Part shown: positions 1 through 10,224 of the stretch, in pieces
Layout of the letters: each line of letters opens with the position of its first letter
Position numbering within the stretch: the stretch's first letter is position 1
Assembly (NCBI RefSeq): GCF_000186865.1
Contig: NW_008705572.1
Location: 1,156,406 to 1,220,405, forward strand
Length of the DNA stretch: 64,000 nt
Direction of reading: 5' to 3'
DNA from: Aureococcus anophagefferens
Taxonomy: Eukaryota; Sar; Pelagophyceae; Pelagomonadales; Pelagomonadaceae
Translations under genes and position numbers: made by a program
The notes under the pieces: model-generated
Seen by the model: the letters and a program-made list of their open reading frames with translations, nothing else
Told to the model about the DNA's origin: nothing
The model's database searches: none

Positions 1-2
1 CG

Positions 3-605
3 CGGGCCTACGACGACTACCTGGAAGAGGTCGAGGACGCGATCTACGCGCTCACGCGCGGCGGCGCGGCCGCCGAGGCGGCCGAGAAGAAGCTGAGCGC
101 GCACGCGGCGGCGAACGCCGACGGCGTCGCCGCGCGGGCCGCGGCGAAGATCGAGCAGGACCGGCTCGCGGCGGCGGAGATCGACGACGATCGGGCCGCG
201 GCGGACGCGGCCGCCGCGAAGCTCCGGAGCAAGCGGCGGCTCGACAAGCAGGCGAAGAGCGACGAGGAGAAGCACGCGCTCGCCTACGCCCTCGGCGACC
301 GCGCCGACGCGCCCGTGCGCCGGCCGCGGCGCCACGTCTCCGCCGCCGTGCTCCCCGCGCCGATCGGGCGGCCCGCGAACCCGCGCCACGTGACCGGAGA
401 CGCGCTCGCGAGGCGCCGCAAAGCCGGCGGCTGGACGGCCGATTTGTTCAAGAAGCGCGCGCGCGACGAGCTTCTGGCCGGCTGCGACGCGTCGGGCCTG
501 AAGCGCAAGCGGCCGCCCTACGCGCACCCGAGCGGCCTCCTCTTCGGCCAGCGGACGGCCCCGGCCGCGCACAAGCGGGCGAAGATCGTTAAGGCCGAGA
601 CTTAG
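3..605 (+). CDS. MAT1: MAT1/Tfb3-like CDK-activating kinase assembly factor, 3' part
   Basis: The reading frame is open from the window edge (frame starting at base 3) to a TAG at 603-605, so the N-terminal RING finger lies outside the window. The visible part begins with YDDYLEEVEDAIYALTRG, which matches the region after the RING in human MAT1 (YDDYLEEVEDIIFNLT). A long charged Ala/Glu/Lys/Arg-rich helix follows, as in the MAT1 coiled coil, then a basic C-terminal tail with FKKRARDELLAGCD. MAT1 stabilises the CDK7-cyclin H pair and anchors it to TFIIH in the nucleus. The family call rests on the short N-terminal block plus the helix; the tail is diverged. The stop codon overlaps that of the next, convergent gene in the tetranucleotide TTAG at 602-605. 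Confidence 0.75.
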   Translation, partial: RAYDDYLEEVEDAIYALTRGGAAAEAAEKKLSAHAAANADGVAARAAAKIEQDRLAAAEIDDDRAAADAAAAKLRSKRRLDKQAKSDEEKHALAYALGDRADAPVRRPRRHVSAAVLPAPIGRPANPRHVTGDALARRRKAGGWTADLFKKRARDELLAGCDASGLKRKRPPYAHPSGLLFGQRTAPAAHKRAKIVKAET

Positions 606-2356
606 TTTCTGAATACCGTGATGCGTCTTTGGATGGGGTCTCGGCAAGTAGGGCAACTCTCGAGCGGGGCCGCGCAGGCTTCGCAGGTAGAAAGATGGCG
701 GCACGGTAGGAAGCAGACCGCGGCGTCGGCTTCCATGCACACGCAGCACTCGTTGCGCTCCGCAAGGTCGTCCGCGCGGCGGCGCTCTGCGTCGCGCTGG
801 GTCGTGAGCTCGGTCTTGATCTCCTTGGCAGAGGTGGTCGCCTCGGCCGCGAGGGCGAGGCCGGAGCGCGGCGGCGGTTCGTCGGCGGCGCGCTCCGTCC
901 GGGCGCGCTTCGGCGCGGGCTCGTAGGTGGTCTCGCCGCTATCGACGTCGATGACCTCGCGGTTGAGCTGCGACCGAGCAGTGGCGAGCGCCTCGGCGGT
1001 AGATTTGAGCAGATGCGGCAGGAGCGATGTGCCGTGCCGGTTGTGAAATCGGTGGATCTGAAGGAACTTCAGCAAAAACGACGGCTCGGCTTTTAGGCGT
1101 GGCGAGACACACGACATGATCTTGCTGGCATCGCACATTTCATCGTTGTGTAAATGTTCCCAATTCGCCTGGAGTGAGTTCATCGCTGCGAGTGCAAAAT
1201 TTTCATCATCCCGCAGGCGCTCCGAGGCGTATCTGAACTCGACCACCGATCTCTCCATTGCCTCGCGGACAGTCTGTTCGTCATCCTTCAGGCGCTCTGA
1301 GGCGAGCTCCAAACTCAGTACACCTCGATCCCACTCTGGGTCCAGGTAATAAGCTTCCCGCAGGCGCTCCGAGGCGTACCAGAGAACGTCTTCGGGGTTG
1401 CAAGTATGGTCGTTTTCTTCTAGTGTAGTTTGTATGATAGTTTCGTCGTCGCGCAGCCTTTCCGAGGCGAACTCTAGGGTGCGCCACCCGCCTCTTTTCA
1501 CGGCCTCGAGAATGAGTTCTTCGTCGTCCCGTAAACGCAGCGAGGCGTACTCAATAACGTGATAGCCACCAACTTCTAGTGCCATGCGGACGATCGATTT
1601 GACGTCTTGGAGACGCGCCGATGCGTACTTGAGAGCACTGCCGTTTCTGTCCACGGCCCCGCGCACTGTTTCTTCGTCGTCGCGCAAACGCTCCGAGGCG
1701 AACTCGAGAGCACGAGCGTCTCGGTCCACGACCCGACGCACGAAATCATCGTCGTCGCGCAGCCTTTCCGATGCGAATTTGAGAGCAATACCGCTGGGGA
1801 AAATTTCTTCGTCATCGCGCAAACGCTCCGAGGCGAACTCGAGAGCAGGAGCGTCTCGGTCATCGACCCGACGCACGAAACCATCGTCGTCGCGCAGCCT
1901 TTTCGGTGCGAGTTTGAGAGCAATACCGCTGGCGAAACCACGCCTTCCAGATGCCAAAGCTGCGCGAACTATTTCCTCGTCATCGCGCAGGCGCTCCGAG
2001 GCGAACTCGAGAGCACCAGCGTTTCGTTCCACGGCTTCGCGCACGATTGACTCCTTATCGCGCAGACGCTGCGAGGCGTACTCGAGGATGGTATGCCTTT
2101 TTTTAAAAGCTGCCCTGTTTTTTAAAGCTGCGAGGACTATCGTTTCGTCATCTCGCAGGCGCTCCGACGCAAATCGCAGAGCATGTCCATCACTGGATTC
2201 CACAGCTGCGCGCACGATTTCGTCGCTGTCGCGCTGTACATCTGTGGCTTTGTAGAGGGCCACAAAGCCACCACCAGGGTCCTTAGCCAGAGCGAGGACC
2301 GACGCGTCCGAATTAGGCCTTTGAATTCGCCGCAGCTGGAGCCGGCTGGCCTCCAT
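602..2356 (-). CDS. DUF4116 repeat protein with C-terminal RING finger
   Basis: 584 residues starting at the ATG at 2356. The body is more than a dozen repeats built on the core FASERLRDDEEIVRAA, the signature of DUF4116, a repeat expanded in algae and giant viruses with no proven function. The last ~45 residues form a C3HC4 RING: CCVCMEADAAVCFLPC, then H-L and a CxxC pair ending SCPTCRDPI. A RING this close to the C terminus after a repeat scaffold suggests an E3 ubiquitin ligase whose repeats bind substrate; that is inference. An acidic/basic linker with an Arg/Lys cluster precedes the RING. A longer in-frame extension upstream of 2356 is Arg/Ala-rich and runs into the divergent gene starting at 2425, so I reject it. 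Only 68 bp separate the two divergent ATGs. Confidence 0.8.
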   Translation of the reverse strand: MEASRLQLRRIQRPNSDASVLALAKDPGGGFVALYKATDVQRDSDEIVRAAVESSDGHALRFASERLRDDETIVLAALKNRAAFKKRHTILEYASQRLRDKESIVREAVERNAGALEFASERLRDDEEIVRAALASGRRGFASGIALKLAPKRLRDDDGFVRRVDDRDAPALEFASERLRDDEEIFPSGIALKFASERLRDDDDFVRRVVDRDARALEFASERLRDDEETVRGAVDRNGSALKYASARLQDVKSIVRMALEVGGYHVIEYASLRLRDDEELILEAVKRGGWRTLEFASERLRDDETIIQTTLEENDHTCNPEDVLWYASERLREAYYLDPEWDRGVLSLELASERLKDDEQTVREAMERSVVEFRYASERLRDDENFALAAMNSLQANWEHLHNDEMCDASKIMSCVSPRLKAEPSFLLKFLQIHRFHNRHGTSLLPHLLKSTAEALATARSQLNREVIDVDSGETTYEPAPKRARTERAADEPPPRSGLALAAEATTSAKEIKTELTTQRDAERRRADDLAERNECCVCMEADAAVCFLPCRHLSTCEACAAPLESCPTCRDPIQRRITVFRN

Positions 2357-2424
2357 AGGATGAGCGATGGCAGCCTTTTTACGCAAAAGCTGGCTTGCAT
2401 TTTTCAACAAAGCCGCTCGACACG

Positions 2425-3552
2425 ATGAGGCAGCCCATAGCGCTCGCGCTGCTCTGCGCCGCCGTAGCCGACACCGCAACAAAACCGCACACGCTCGTGC
2501 TCTACGCGTACTCGCAGCACAGCGCCGAGGCCGTGGCGAACGTGCGCTATTTCCTGCGCTTCGGGCTGTCAAACGCGACCGACGCGACCTTCGTCTTCGT
2601 CGTCAACGGCTGCCACAGCGTGCAGTTCCCAGCGGACCGGCCCAACGTGCTGGTCGTCGAACGGCCGAACACGTGCTTCGACTTTGGCGCCTGGGGCGTC
2701 GGCTTGGAGGCCGCCGAGGCCGCCGGGATCGCCTACGACTTCGTAGTTTTACTCAACGGGTCCGTGCGCGGGCCCTTCCTGCCGGCCTACGAGCGGCGGC
2801 CCTGGTGGCGCGTCTTCACGGACGGCCTCAGCGTTGCCGACGCGCCGGGCCTGCTGGGCACGACGGCCAACTGCGCAGACCTCGACGCGTCGGACGCTCG
2901 CTCCGCGCACGTGCAGTCCATGGTGCTGGCCATGACGCGACCTACGCTGGACCGCGTCGGCCGACGGTTCCTCCAGAGCTGCCCGGCGGACAAGGCCGGC
3001 GCCATCTACGACGGCGAGCTGCCCCTGAGCCGGGCCGTGCTCGACGCCGGGTTAGAGCTTGGCGCGCTGCTCCTCGCGCACGGCCCTCGAGGCACGACGA
3101 TCCCGCCGCACCCGCCGGCCGACCTCCTCGCCTCCTGCGCCGCCGTGCGGGAGAACAGCGAGCTCGGCCTCGGCGACGTCTACTTTCCCGCGCTCGGCGG
3201 CGACGCGCTCGACGTGCACCCGCTGGAGGTCGTCTTCTACAAGACCGCGCGGTCCGGCGCGGGCCGGGCGACGCTCGACCGCCTCACGCACTGGGCCTAC
3301 TTCCACGCGGCCGGCGGCGCCCTGCGGGACCCGGCCGCGCGGCGCCGCGACTTCTCCGCGGACGCGCTCGTCGGCGACGACTGCGACCAGACGCACTGGC
3401 CCGTCGCCGACGCCGACGGCGCGGCATCGCCGGCGGCGCGGGACGCGGCGCACCTCGTCGCCCTCGAGGGCGCCCTGCGCGGCGCGAACGACGAGCTCGC
3501 GCGGCTCCGGGCGGAGAACGCGGCGCTCCGCGACCGCGCGGTCTACGTCTAA
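2425..3552 (+). CDS. Secreted/Golgi RgpF-like glycosyltransferase
   Basis: 375 residues. The ATG at 2425 opens a signal peptide (MRQPIALALLCAAVADTA). The motifs NTCFDFGAWGVGLEAA and VVLLNGSVRGPF resemble the DFGAY and 'NDS..GP' boxes of rhamnan-synthesis protein F type glycosyltransferases, which act on polysaccharides. The C terminus is a short Ala/Glu/Arg coiled coil. I expect a lumenal Golgi enzyme making cell-surface polysaccharide; donor and acceptor cannot be told. The stop (TAA 3550-3552) is 8 bp from the convergent stop of the next gene. A slightly longer in-frame start at 2395 would mask the signal peptide, so I prefer 2425. Confidence 0.65.
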   Translation: MRQPIALALLCAAVADTATKPHTLVLYAYSQHSAEAVANVRYFLRFGLSNATDATFVFVVNGCHSVQFPADRPNVLVVERPNTCFDFGAWGVGLEAAEAAGIAYDFVVLLNGSVRGPFLPAYERRPWWRVFTDGLSVADAPGLLGTTANCADLDASDARSAHVQSMVLAMTRPTLDRVGRRFLQSCPADKAGAIYDGELPLSRAVLDAGLELGALLLAHGPRGTTIPPHPPADLLASCAAVRENSELGLGDVYFPALGGDALDVHPLEVVFYKTARSGAGRATLDRLTHWAYFHAAGGALRDPAARRRDFSADALVGDDCDQTHWPVADADGAASPAARDAAHLVALEGALRGANDELARLRAENAALRDRAVYV

Positions 3553-3560
3553 AAGGAGAC

Positions 3561-5241
3561 TTACTTCCCCTTCGCGTAGAGGAAGTTGGCGTCGATGATC
3601 TCGGCGAAGTAGTCGTCGAGCTCGTCGAACTCGCAGAACTCGAGGCCGTGGACGAGGTCGATGGGCTTGTAGGCCGCGACGGCCTTCCGCATGGGTGGGA
3701 AGTCGCGCATGGCCTTGAAGACCGCGTGGTCCGGGTGGGGCCCCGCGGCCGCGTCGTCGCAGTACTGGAGCACGCAGGCCACGGGGAGGTGGTCCTTGGA
3801 GTTGGTGCAGTGCATGGCGTAGCGCGCGGTCGCGTCGAAGCAGAGCTCGCGGAAGATCTGCCGCTTCGACTTCACCTTGGGCCGGTTGAGGTACGCGAGC
3901 GCGTCGGCCTCGGCGGGCTGGAACGTGGAGATGACGTAGCCCGCGCCGCCGCGGCTCGACTTGCGGCTCGTCGACGGGGGCACGTCGCCGCCGAGCGCGC
4001 GCGCGACCATGGCGTCGAGCCGCTCGGCCTCGGCCTCGACGGCCGGCGGCACCGCGGCCGCGGGCGCGGCCGCGCCGTCGGGCAGCGGCGGCGGCGCCGG
4101 CAGGGACTGGCCCGGCGGCGCCAGGGGCGCGAGCACGGGCTTGACGGACGTCTGCTCCGCCGCGCGCGGCGCCTTCCGCGGCTTCGGGTCGCCGAGCGAC
4201 GCGCCGCCGCCGAAGGCGCCCACGGACCGGCTCCGCACGTACTCGAGCTCCGACGCCTGGGAGCTCCACTGGCTCGAGATGACCGTCGGCGGCGCCGGCG
4301 TGCGCGGCGGGATGGCCGAGCGACGCGTCCAGACGGAACGGGCCGGGCCCGCCCGGCGCGGCCTCGAGGGGGCCCAGCGGGTCCTTGGGCCGCTTCGGCA
4401 GCCTGCCCGCGCCGGCCTGGTGCTTCCAGCTCCCGCAGCGGAAGGGCTTGCGGCCCTGGCGCTCCTCCTCCGTGCGCTTGTAGGCCGGCACGGCCCGCGC
4501 CTTCGCGGGCGACGGCGCCGGCGCGTCGGGCTCCGCGTCCTCCTCGAGCATGGGCGCGTCGAGGACCTCCGCGGGCATCTTGGGCCAGACGTAGGCCATG
4601 ATCTCCTCCGACGACGTCGCCTTGGCGAAGGCGGCCATGTACTGCGCGCGCGCGCGCTCCTCGTGCCGCCGCCGCCGCTCCTTCGACGCCTTCTTCTCGA
4701 GCTCCATCCACTTCTCGACGAAGACGCGCCGCTCGTCGGCGCGGTCGTCCTCCTCGCGCGACGCGCTCAGCGCGTCCTCGGCGCCCATGGCCTCGCGGTT
4801 CGCCGCCTCGTCGTTCCGGAGGCCGTCGACGCCGAAGAACGTGTCGCCGAGGGACCGCTGCTCCGCCTCCTCGGCGCGCAGCTTCAGCGTCTCGAGCTCC
4901 GGCGTCAAGGTCACATAGACCGCCTCCTCCTTGCGCTTCGTGATGTCGCTGAGCTCCCGGAGGTAGGCCGCGAGCCGCCGGAATTCGACGGTGTCGTACT
5001 CGGCGACGGGCGGCGCCGCGTGCTCCTCCTTGACCTCCTCCTTGACCTCGAGCTTCTTCTCCGTCTCCTGCGTGAAGAAGCGGTTCCGCCCGCTCGCCAG
5101 GTTGAAGCTGTCGCTCCGCTTGAAGTTCTTCAGCTTGTGGTTCGCCATGGCGCGCAGCGACTCGGGCAGCTCCGTCTGCCCGCCGGCGCGCGCCGTCTGC
5201 ACGACGCTGCCCAGGCCCATGGAGTGGCCGGAGTGGGACAT
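3561..5241 (-). CDS. Unknown protein, two exons with a GC-AG intron
   Basis: I do not recognise this protein. Exon 1 (5241-4327) encodes a charged, coiled-coil-rich region (TQETEKKLEVKEEVKEEH, ELEKKASKERRRRHEERARA). Exon 2 (4256-3561) ends in a compact, probably globular domain containing IFRELCFDATARYAMHCTN and LEFCEFDELDDYFAEI. The two parts are in different frames. A 70-nt intron (4257-4326) with a GC donor and CAG acceptor joins them in phase 0 and gives 536 residues. The first six intron bases (GCGTCG) equal the first six bases of exon 2, a possible old target duplication. The alternative is a 1-nt assembly indel near 4310-4335. Start choices are the ATGs at 5241, 5220 or 5148. Confidence 0.55.
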
Positions 5242-5410
5242 CGGGGATGTCGGGACGGCGGGGTCCGTCGGGCGGCGCCGGCGCTTCGCGGCGCGCGCGG
5301 TGGCACGGCGGCCCCACCTCCAAACGCGCTACGACGGGGTTCACTACTAAAATAAATCCTCAAGGTGCCGTCTCTAACTGAGAGAAATCGACGATGGCGC
5401 TGGTAAGACG

Positions 5411-8139
5411 ATGACGAGCGGGTCGCTCGGCGCGGCGATGCGACGGCTGGCCGCCGCCGTCGTCCTCGGCGCCGCGGGCGGCACCTGCCCGGCGGGCTCC
5501 CGCCTCGCCGCCTGGCTGCCCGGCGTGCCCTGCGTGCCCTGCGTGGCGGGCAGCTACAGCAGCGCCAACGACAGCGCGCGCTGCACGGAGTGCGGCTACG
5601 GGTCCATCTCCGGCGACGGCGCGACCGCGTGTGCGAGCTGCGCGCCCGGGACGTTCGCGACCGTCGCGGGCCGGCCCTCGAACGTCTCCGGCGTCGCCTC
5701 CGGCGCGACGCGATGCCGGGACTGCCCCGCGGGCTACGCGAGCCAGGCGGGCGAGGCGCTCTGCGAGCCCTGCGCCGCGGGCACGACGAGCGCCGCCGGG
5801 GCCGCGGCCTGCGCCTTGTGCGAGCGCGGGTCCTTCCGCCGGGCCCCGGACGCCGCGTGCGAGCGCTGCGCGGATTTCGCGGGCTTCGACGCCGAGCGGT
5901 GCGCCGCGGGCACGACGCTCGCGACCGTACCGCTCCGACGGGGCTACTGGCGCGCGGCGCCGGACAGCGACGACGCCTACGAGTGCCGCGCGCGCGCCGC
6001 GTGCCCCGGCGGCGCGTCCAACGCGACCGCGACGGCGTGCGCGCCGGGCTACGCCGGCGTCGCGTGCGCGTCCTGCGCGCGGGGCGCCTACCGGTCCGGG
6101 GCGACGCGGACCTGCGAGGCCTGCGGCTCCGCGGGCGGGCGCCGGGCCGCACTCTGGGCCTACGGGCTCCTCGGCGTCGCGGCCGTCACGGGTTTGGGCT
6201 TCCTGAGCTGCTCGACGCGGAAGCAGACGGCCCAGAGCTTTTTCCTCGCGCCCGGGGGCCAGGTGGATGTCTTTTGGGGCATCCGCAACACCGTGGGCCT
6301 CGCGAAGCACGCCGTGGCGCCCCTCGCGAGCCGCTTCGAGACGGATCTGCTGTCGAACGGCGTCGCTCACCTCGCGGCGGACCTCGAGAGCCTGCCCGAC
6401 GCGCGGTTCCTGCTCCGGTGGATCACCAAGGCCAAGGCCGTCTTCACGTTCTACCAGATCCTGGCGACGCTGCCCGTGGCCTTGGAGGCGTCCGCGTTCC
6501 CCTCCGTGAGCTCGCGGTTCTTCGTCATTGCGAACGCGTTCTCGCTGAGCTTGCTCGACCTGATCCCCGCGGCCTGCTTCCCCGCGGCGTCGCCGCGCGC
6601 CGTCTACGTGAGGAGCTTCGCGCAGGCCATCTTCCTGCCGCTCGTCTTAGCCGGGGCGCTCTACCTGTGCTACCGCGCGAACGGCGTCATCTATGCCGAG
6701 GACCGGCGGCGCGTGCCGGGCTTCTACGTGACCCTATTCTTGCTGCTCGTCCACTTCTCGCTGATCTACTGCAGCTTCCAGGCCTTCCGGCCCTTCGCGT
6801 GCGAGTCCTTCGAGCTGGGCGGCGGCGAGGCGCGGGCCTACATGCGCGCGGAGCCGACGATCGCGTGCGACGGCGCGCTCTACCGGACCGCGCTGATCAG
6901 GGCAGGAAAAGGGTGATTCAACGTCGCTTCAACGTGAGTGTTCCGCGCGCGCGCGTTTCGGAAACAGCACCCACGCTTCGAGAGCGCTCCGAGCGATGAT
7001 CGCTCGTCCAAAAATCAGCCGAAACGAGCGGAAAACGACCGAGATAGGAGCCTTTGAAGTTGGGAATTTCGCACCCTTTTCCTGCCCAGGTGCTGATGCC
7101 CCTCGCGTGTGCGGCCCTCTTGCTCTACCCGCTGGGCATCCCCCTGCTCTACGGGTTCCTCCTCGTGAACGCGCGCGAGATCCTGCACCCGGGCGACATG
7201 GAGATCCACACGCGCGCGACGTTCGTCGTCGCGGAGGCCGTCGCCGAGGCCGCGCATCACGGCGCCGCGGAGACGCTCCACGACCACGCGTCGACGGACC
7301 ACCCCGTGCTGCCCAAGCTCGAGGACATGCGGCGGCTCCTCCACGCGGCGAGCCGCGAGGCGCTCGACGAGTTGAGGGCGGACCACAAGCGCGTCGTCAT
7401 GCGGAGCTCGCTCCGGAGCGACATCAAGTCCACGGAGGCGTACCAGGCGGCGCTCGCGCGCATCCGCGACGACCGGAGCGAGCACCGCGTGGACCAGGGC
7501 GCGACGGAGGACATCCGCAACTACATGTTCCTCTGGGGCTGCTACCAGCCCCGGTGCTGGTGGTGGGAGCTCGTCGAGGCGTCGCGGAAGATCGTGCTCA
7601 CGGGCGTCCTAGCCGTCGTCCGGCCGGGCTCCAAGTACCAGCTCTGCTTCGGCTACCTCGTCTCCCTGACCTACGCCGTGCTCTACGCCAAGTTCCGGCC
7701 CTTCAACGGCAAGGACGACGAGCTCATCGCGGAGAGCTGCCAGTGGTCGCTCGCGTGCGTGCTCTTCATCACGCTCGTCTGGGACGGCTTCCTCCCGCCG
7801 GCCGTCGCCGCGGGGCTGCTCGCGGGCTTCGGCCTCGTGCCCGTCGTCGTCACCGCCGTCGTCATGCGCCGCGAGGTGCAACGCGACCGCGCGCGGCGCA
7901 AGCTCCTCCGCGACAAGAGCGAGCGCCGCATCAAGCTCATGGCCGCCGTCCGCAAGACCGTCGAGGTCAACGCGCTCGCGCGGCCCCACCGCCGCGACAG
8001 CCCGGCGCGCGAGGGCCGGCGGCTCCGCGCGGACGACGGCGACCACACGCCGGTCCGCGCCTTCGACGACGGCGCGAGCGCCAAGTACGAGGAGAAGCGG
8101 CCGCCGCCGGAGGAGGAGCTGGATGTGAGGGAGCTGTAA
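5411..8139 (+). CDS. GCC2/GCC3 (ephrin-receptor-like) cysteine-rich multipass membrane protein
   Basis: Two exons, 5411-6889 and 7090-8139, give 842 residues. After a signal peptide come several Cys-rich GCC2/GCC3 modules (CAPGTFATVAG, CRDCPAGYASQAGEALC, CEPCAAGTTSAAGAAAC) and a CxxC cluster. Hydrophobic segments follow from about residue 240 (ALWAYGLLGVAAVTGLGFL) onward. The C terminus is charged and probably cytosolic. Large families of this architecture occur in stramenopiles as putative surface sensors or channels; ligand unknown. The exons are separated by a 200-bp introner whose donor is GC (left duplication GCGCTGAT) while the right duplication reads GTGCTGAT. Splicing restores YRT|VLMPLACA. 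A mini-ORF starting about 5394 ends just upstream of the ATG. Confidence 0.8.
6898..7089 (+). mobile_element. Introner element, family A copy 1 (is the intron of the GCC2 gene)
   Basis: The intron 6890-7089 is an 8-bp target duplication (GCGCTGAT at 6890-6897 versus GTGCTGAT at 7090-7097) plus this element. Its ends are inverted repeats (GGGCAGGAAAAGGGTG and CACCCTTTTCCTGCCC). The right end supplies the acceptor CCCAG and the left duplication supplies the donor, here mutated or ancestral GC. It shares internal blocks with the copies at 55263 and 60497, including TCGTCCAAAAATCAGCC at 7004-7020. No protein is encoded, so it is non-autonomous. Introners of this design were reported from Aureococcus (established knowledge); the match is my reading. 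Confidence 0.88.
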
Positions 8140-8341
8140 AAACCGTCGATCGGGGGTTTCGGCACTGCAACTTGGACCAGGTGTGGCAACAACAACCCAA
8201 TGTCGGAGATCGGCTTTTGTGTGAGAGGCTGCTGGTCGCGATCTCCAGGGGCTTCGCCGCCAAAATCGGGGCCCGCCCAAGCCCCGCGAGGACCTCGTCG
8301 GCGTCGCGTGACTCATAGTTCGTCGCGACCGGTGAACCACC

Positions 8342-9469
8342 ATGCGCGTGCGGAAGTGCTGCGTCGAGTGCAGCAAAAGAAGAAAGAAGCTGAGCGAGTG
8401 CCGGCCGCGCGGCGCGGGGAACAAGTGCTGGACGTGCAACAAGTGGAACCGGGAGTGCAGCTTCGTCCACGAGTACCCCGCGAGCCTCGAGGGCATGGTC
8501 TTCGAGCCGTCGCGCGAGGAGAAGCGCATCGCGCGCGAGGCCGAGGCGCGCGAGGCCGCGGCGCGCGACGCGGCCGCCGGCCTTTCCGCGGCGCCCGCCG
8601 CGAGCGGCCGGGGCCGGGGCCGGGGCCGGGACCGCGCGGCGACGGGCGGCCGCGGCGACTTCAATGAGGAGTCGCGCAAGCGGCCGCGGCCCGAGGGCGG
8701 CGGCGGCGGCGGCGGCGCGCCGCCGGCGGCGCGGCCGCGCGAGGGCGGCCGCATGTTCGAGCTCGCGTTCGCGGCGGCCCAGGCCGCGTCGGCGACGCTG
8801 CGCCAGAGCTCGCCGGGCCCCGGCGCCGACGGCGGCGACTCGGCGGCGGCCGCGCGGTCCCTCGCGCTGTCCGTGTCGCCCGGCGAGGCCGCGCAGGTCG
8901 CGCTCATGGCCTGGGCGGCCGCGAGCGACGCGCGGCCGCCGGCGCCCGCGCCCGCGCCGCCGGCGCCCGCGGCGCCCAGCATCTCGCCGGCGCCCGCGCC
9001 GGGCGAGCGGTCGCTCGTCGTCTCCGTGCCGGACATGATGTGCCTCGGGTCGTGCGCGCGGACCATCGGCGGCGCGCTCGAGCGCGTGCCCGGCACGGCC
9101 CTCGCCGGCGTCAACGTGCCCCGGCGCCTCGCCCACGTGCGCACGACGGCGGCCCCCGGCACCGTGCTCCGCGCGCTCGAGGACGTCGGCTTCGAGAGCG
9201 AGGTCGTCACGGACGTCGCGCTCGGGGTACCGCACGCGGGCGGCGCCTGGGCCGACGAGGAGGACGTCGAGTGGGACCTGGCGGACACGCTGGGCCTCGT
9301 CTCCGCGGGCTGCTCGCGCCGCCAGGGCGGCCGCTGCGCGTGCGGGCCGTCGTGCATGTGCCACTTCTGCCCCGTGCACCACCCGGAGCGCGCGGACGCC
9401 CTCGAGCGCGCGGGGCGCCGGGGCTCCCCGCCGGCCAAGGAGCCGGCGCACGCGGCGCCACCGTTCTAA
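8342..9469 (+). CDS. Zinc-cluster / HMA-domain metal-binding protein, candidate copper regulator
   Basis: 375 residues; the ATG lies in a CCACCATG context. The N terminus has a Cys cluster ([11 protein letters not shown], then [13 protein letters not shown]) like fungal-type zinc-cluster or short DNA-binding zinc modules with basic residues between the cysteines. An Arg/Gly/Pro/Ala-rich linker follows. Residues ~225-290 read as a heavy-metal-associated fold: [17 protein letters not shown] carries the MxCxxC metal site and ends with [15 protein letters not shown]. The C terminus has [16 protein letters not shown], a metallothionein-like CxC-rich patch. The combination suggests a metal-sensing nuclear regulator or a metal chaperone; this is inference. 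Confidence 0.65.
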   Translation: MRVRKCCVECSKRRKKLSECRPRGAGNKCWTCNKWNRECSFVHEYPASLEGMVFEPSREEKRIAREAEAREAAARDAAAGLSAAPAASGRGRGRGRDRAATGGRGDFNEESRKRPRPEGGGGGGGAPPAARPREGGRMFELAFAAAQAASATLRQSSPGPGADGGDSAAAARSLALSVSPGEAAQVALMAWAAASDARPPAPAPAPPAPAAPSISPAPAPGERSLVVSVPDMMCLGSCARTIGGALERVPGTALAGVNVPRRLAHVRTTAAPGTVLRALEDVGFESEVVTDVALGVPHAGGAWADEEDVEWDLADTLGLVSAGCSRRQGGRCACGPSCMCHFCPVHHPERADALERAGRRGSPPAKEPAHAAPPF

Positions 9470-9711
9470 AGGAAATCCGATGTTTGCGGCCGAGACTTTC
9501 GCGAAGTTTCTCGCGACTTGTATCGAAGTTTGTCTCGCGCGCGCGTCGACGGCAGTATCAACCTGTTGCCGTTGATGGCGATGAAGCAGTCGTGACGAGG
9601 AAGGACCGTCGCCGCCCGCTGCAGCGGAAATTGCCGCCGTCCCCTTGCGCACCATCGCCGTCCGACGCCGCCTCTGTGCCCGCGACAGCCTCAACGCACC
9701 CCAAAGTCCAA

Positions 9712-10224
9712 ATGCTGCGCCGGTCCCTCGGCCGCGTGCTCAGCAACGGCGCGCCGCCGGGGTCGCGGCCGCCGCTGCCGCCCTTCACGCTCGAGAGCGC
9801 CGTGCAGAAGGTGCGGGCCGCCGAGGACGCCTGGAACAACCGGGACCCGACGAAGGTCCCGCTCGCCTACACCGAGGACACGCAGTGGCGCAACCGGAGC
9901 GAGATCTTCACCGGCCGCGCGGCCGTGGAGCAGTTCCTCGAGCGCAAGTGGGCGCGCGAGCTCGACTACCGCCTCATCAAGGAGTACTGGGCCCACGGCG
10001 AGAACCGCATCGCCGTGCGCTTCGCCTACGAGTACCACCTCGCGGGCGGCGAGTGGATGCGGGCCTACGGCAACGAGAACTGGGAGTTCGACGACCGCGG
10101 CCTCATGCGGACGCGCCACGCGTCCATCAACGACATCCCCATCAAGGAGGAGGACCGCCTCTTCCACTGGCCCGCTGGCCGCCGGCCCGACGACCACGCG
10201 TCGCTCAGCGAGCTGGGACTCTAG
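9712..10224 (+). CDS. DUF1348 / NTF2-like (SnoaL-fold) protein
   Basis: 170 residues from the ATG at 9712. The core ([55 protein letters not shown]) is the nearly unmistakable DUF1348 pattern of bacterial and eukaryotic proteins of ~150 residues with an NTF2-like fold. No reaction is established for the family. About 20 N-terminal residues rich in Arg and Pro precede the domain and may be a weak organelle presequence. An upstream in-frame extension to 9558 is possible, but its composition is unlike the body. Confidence 0.85.
   Translation: MLRRSLGRVLSNGAPPGSRPPLPPFTLESAVQKVRAAEDAWNNRDPTKVPLAYTEDTQWRNRSEIFTGRAAVEQFLERKWARELDYRLIKEYWAHGENRIAVRFAYEYHLAGGEWMRAYGNENWEFDDRGLMRTRHASINDIPIKEEDRLFHWPAGRRPDDHASLSELGL

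Noticed and set aside
4257..4326. Programmed ribosomal frameshift in the unknown gene at 3561-5241
   Set aside because: No slippery heptamer or obvious stem; a GC-AG intron with matching boundary repeats explains the frame change more simply.
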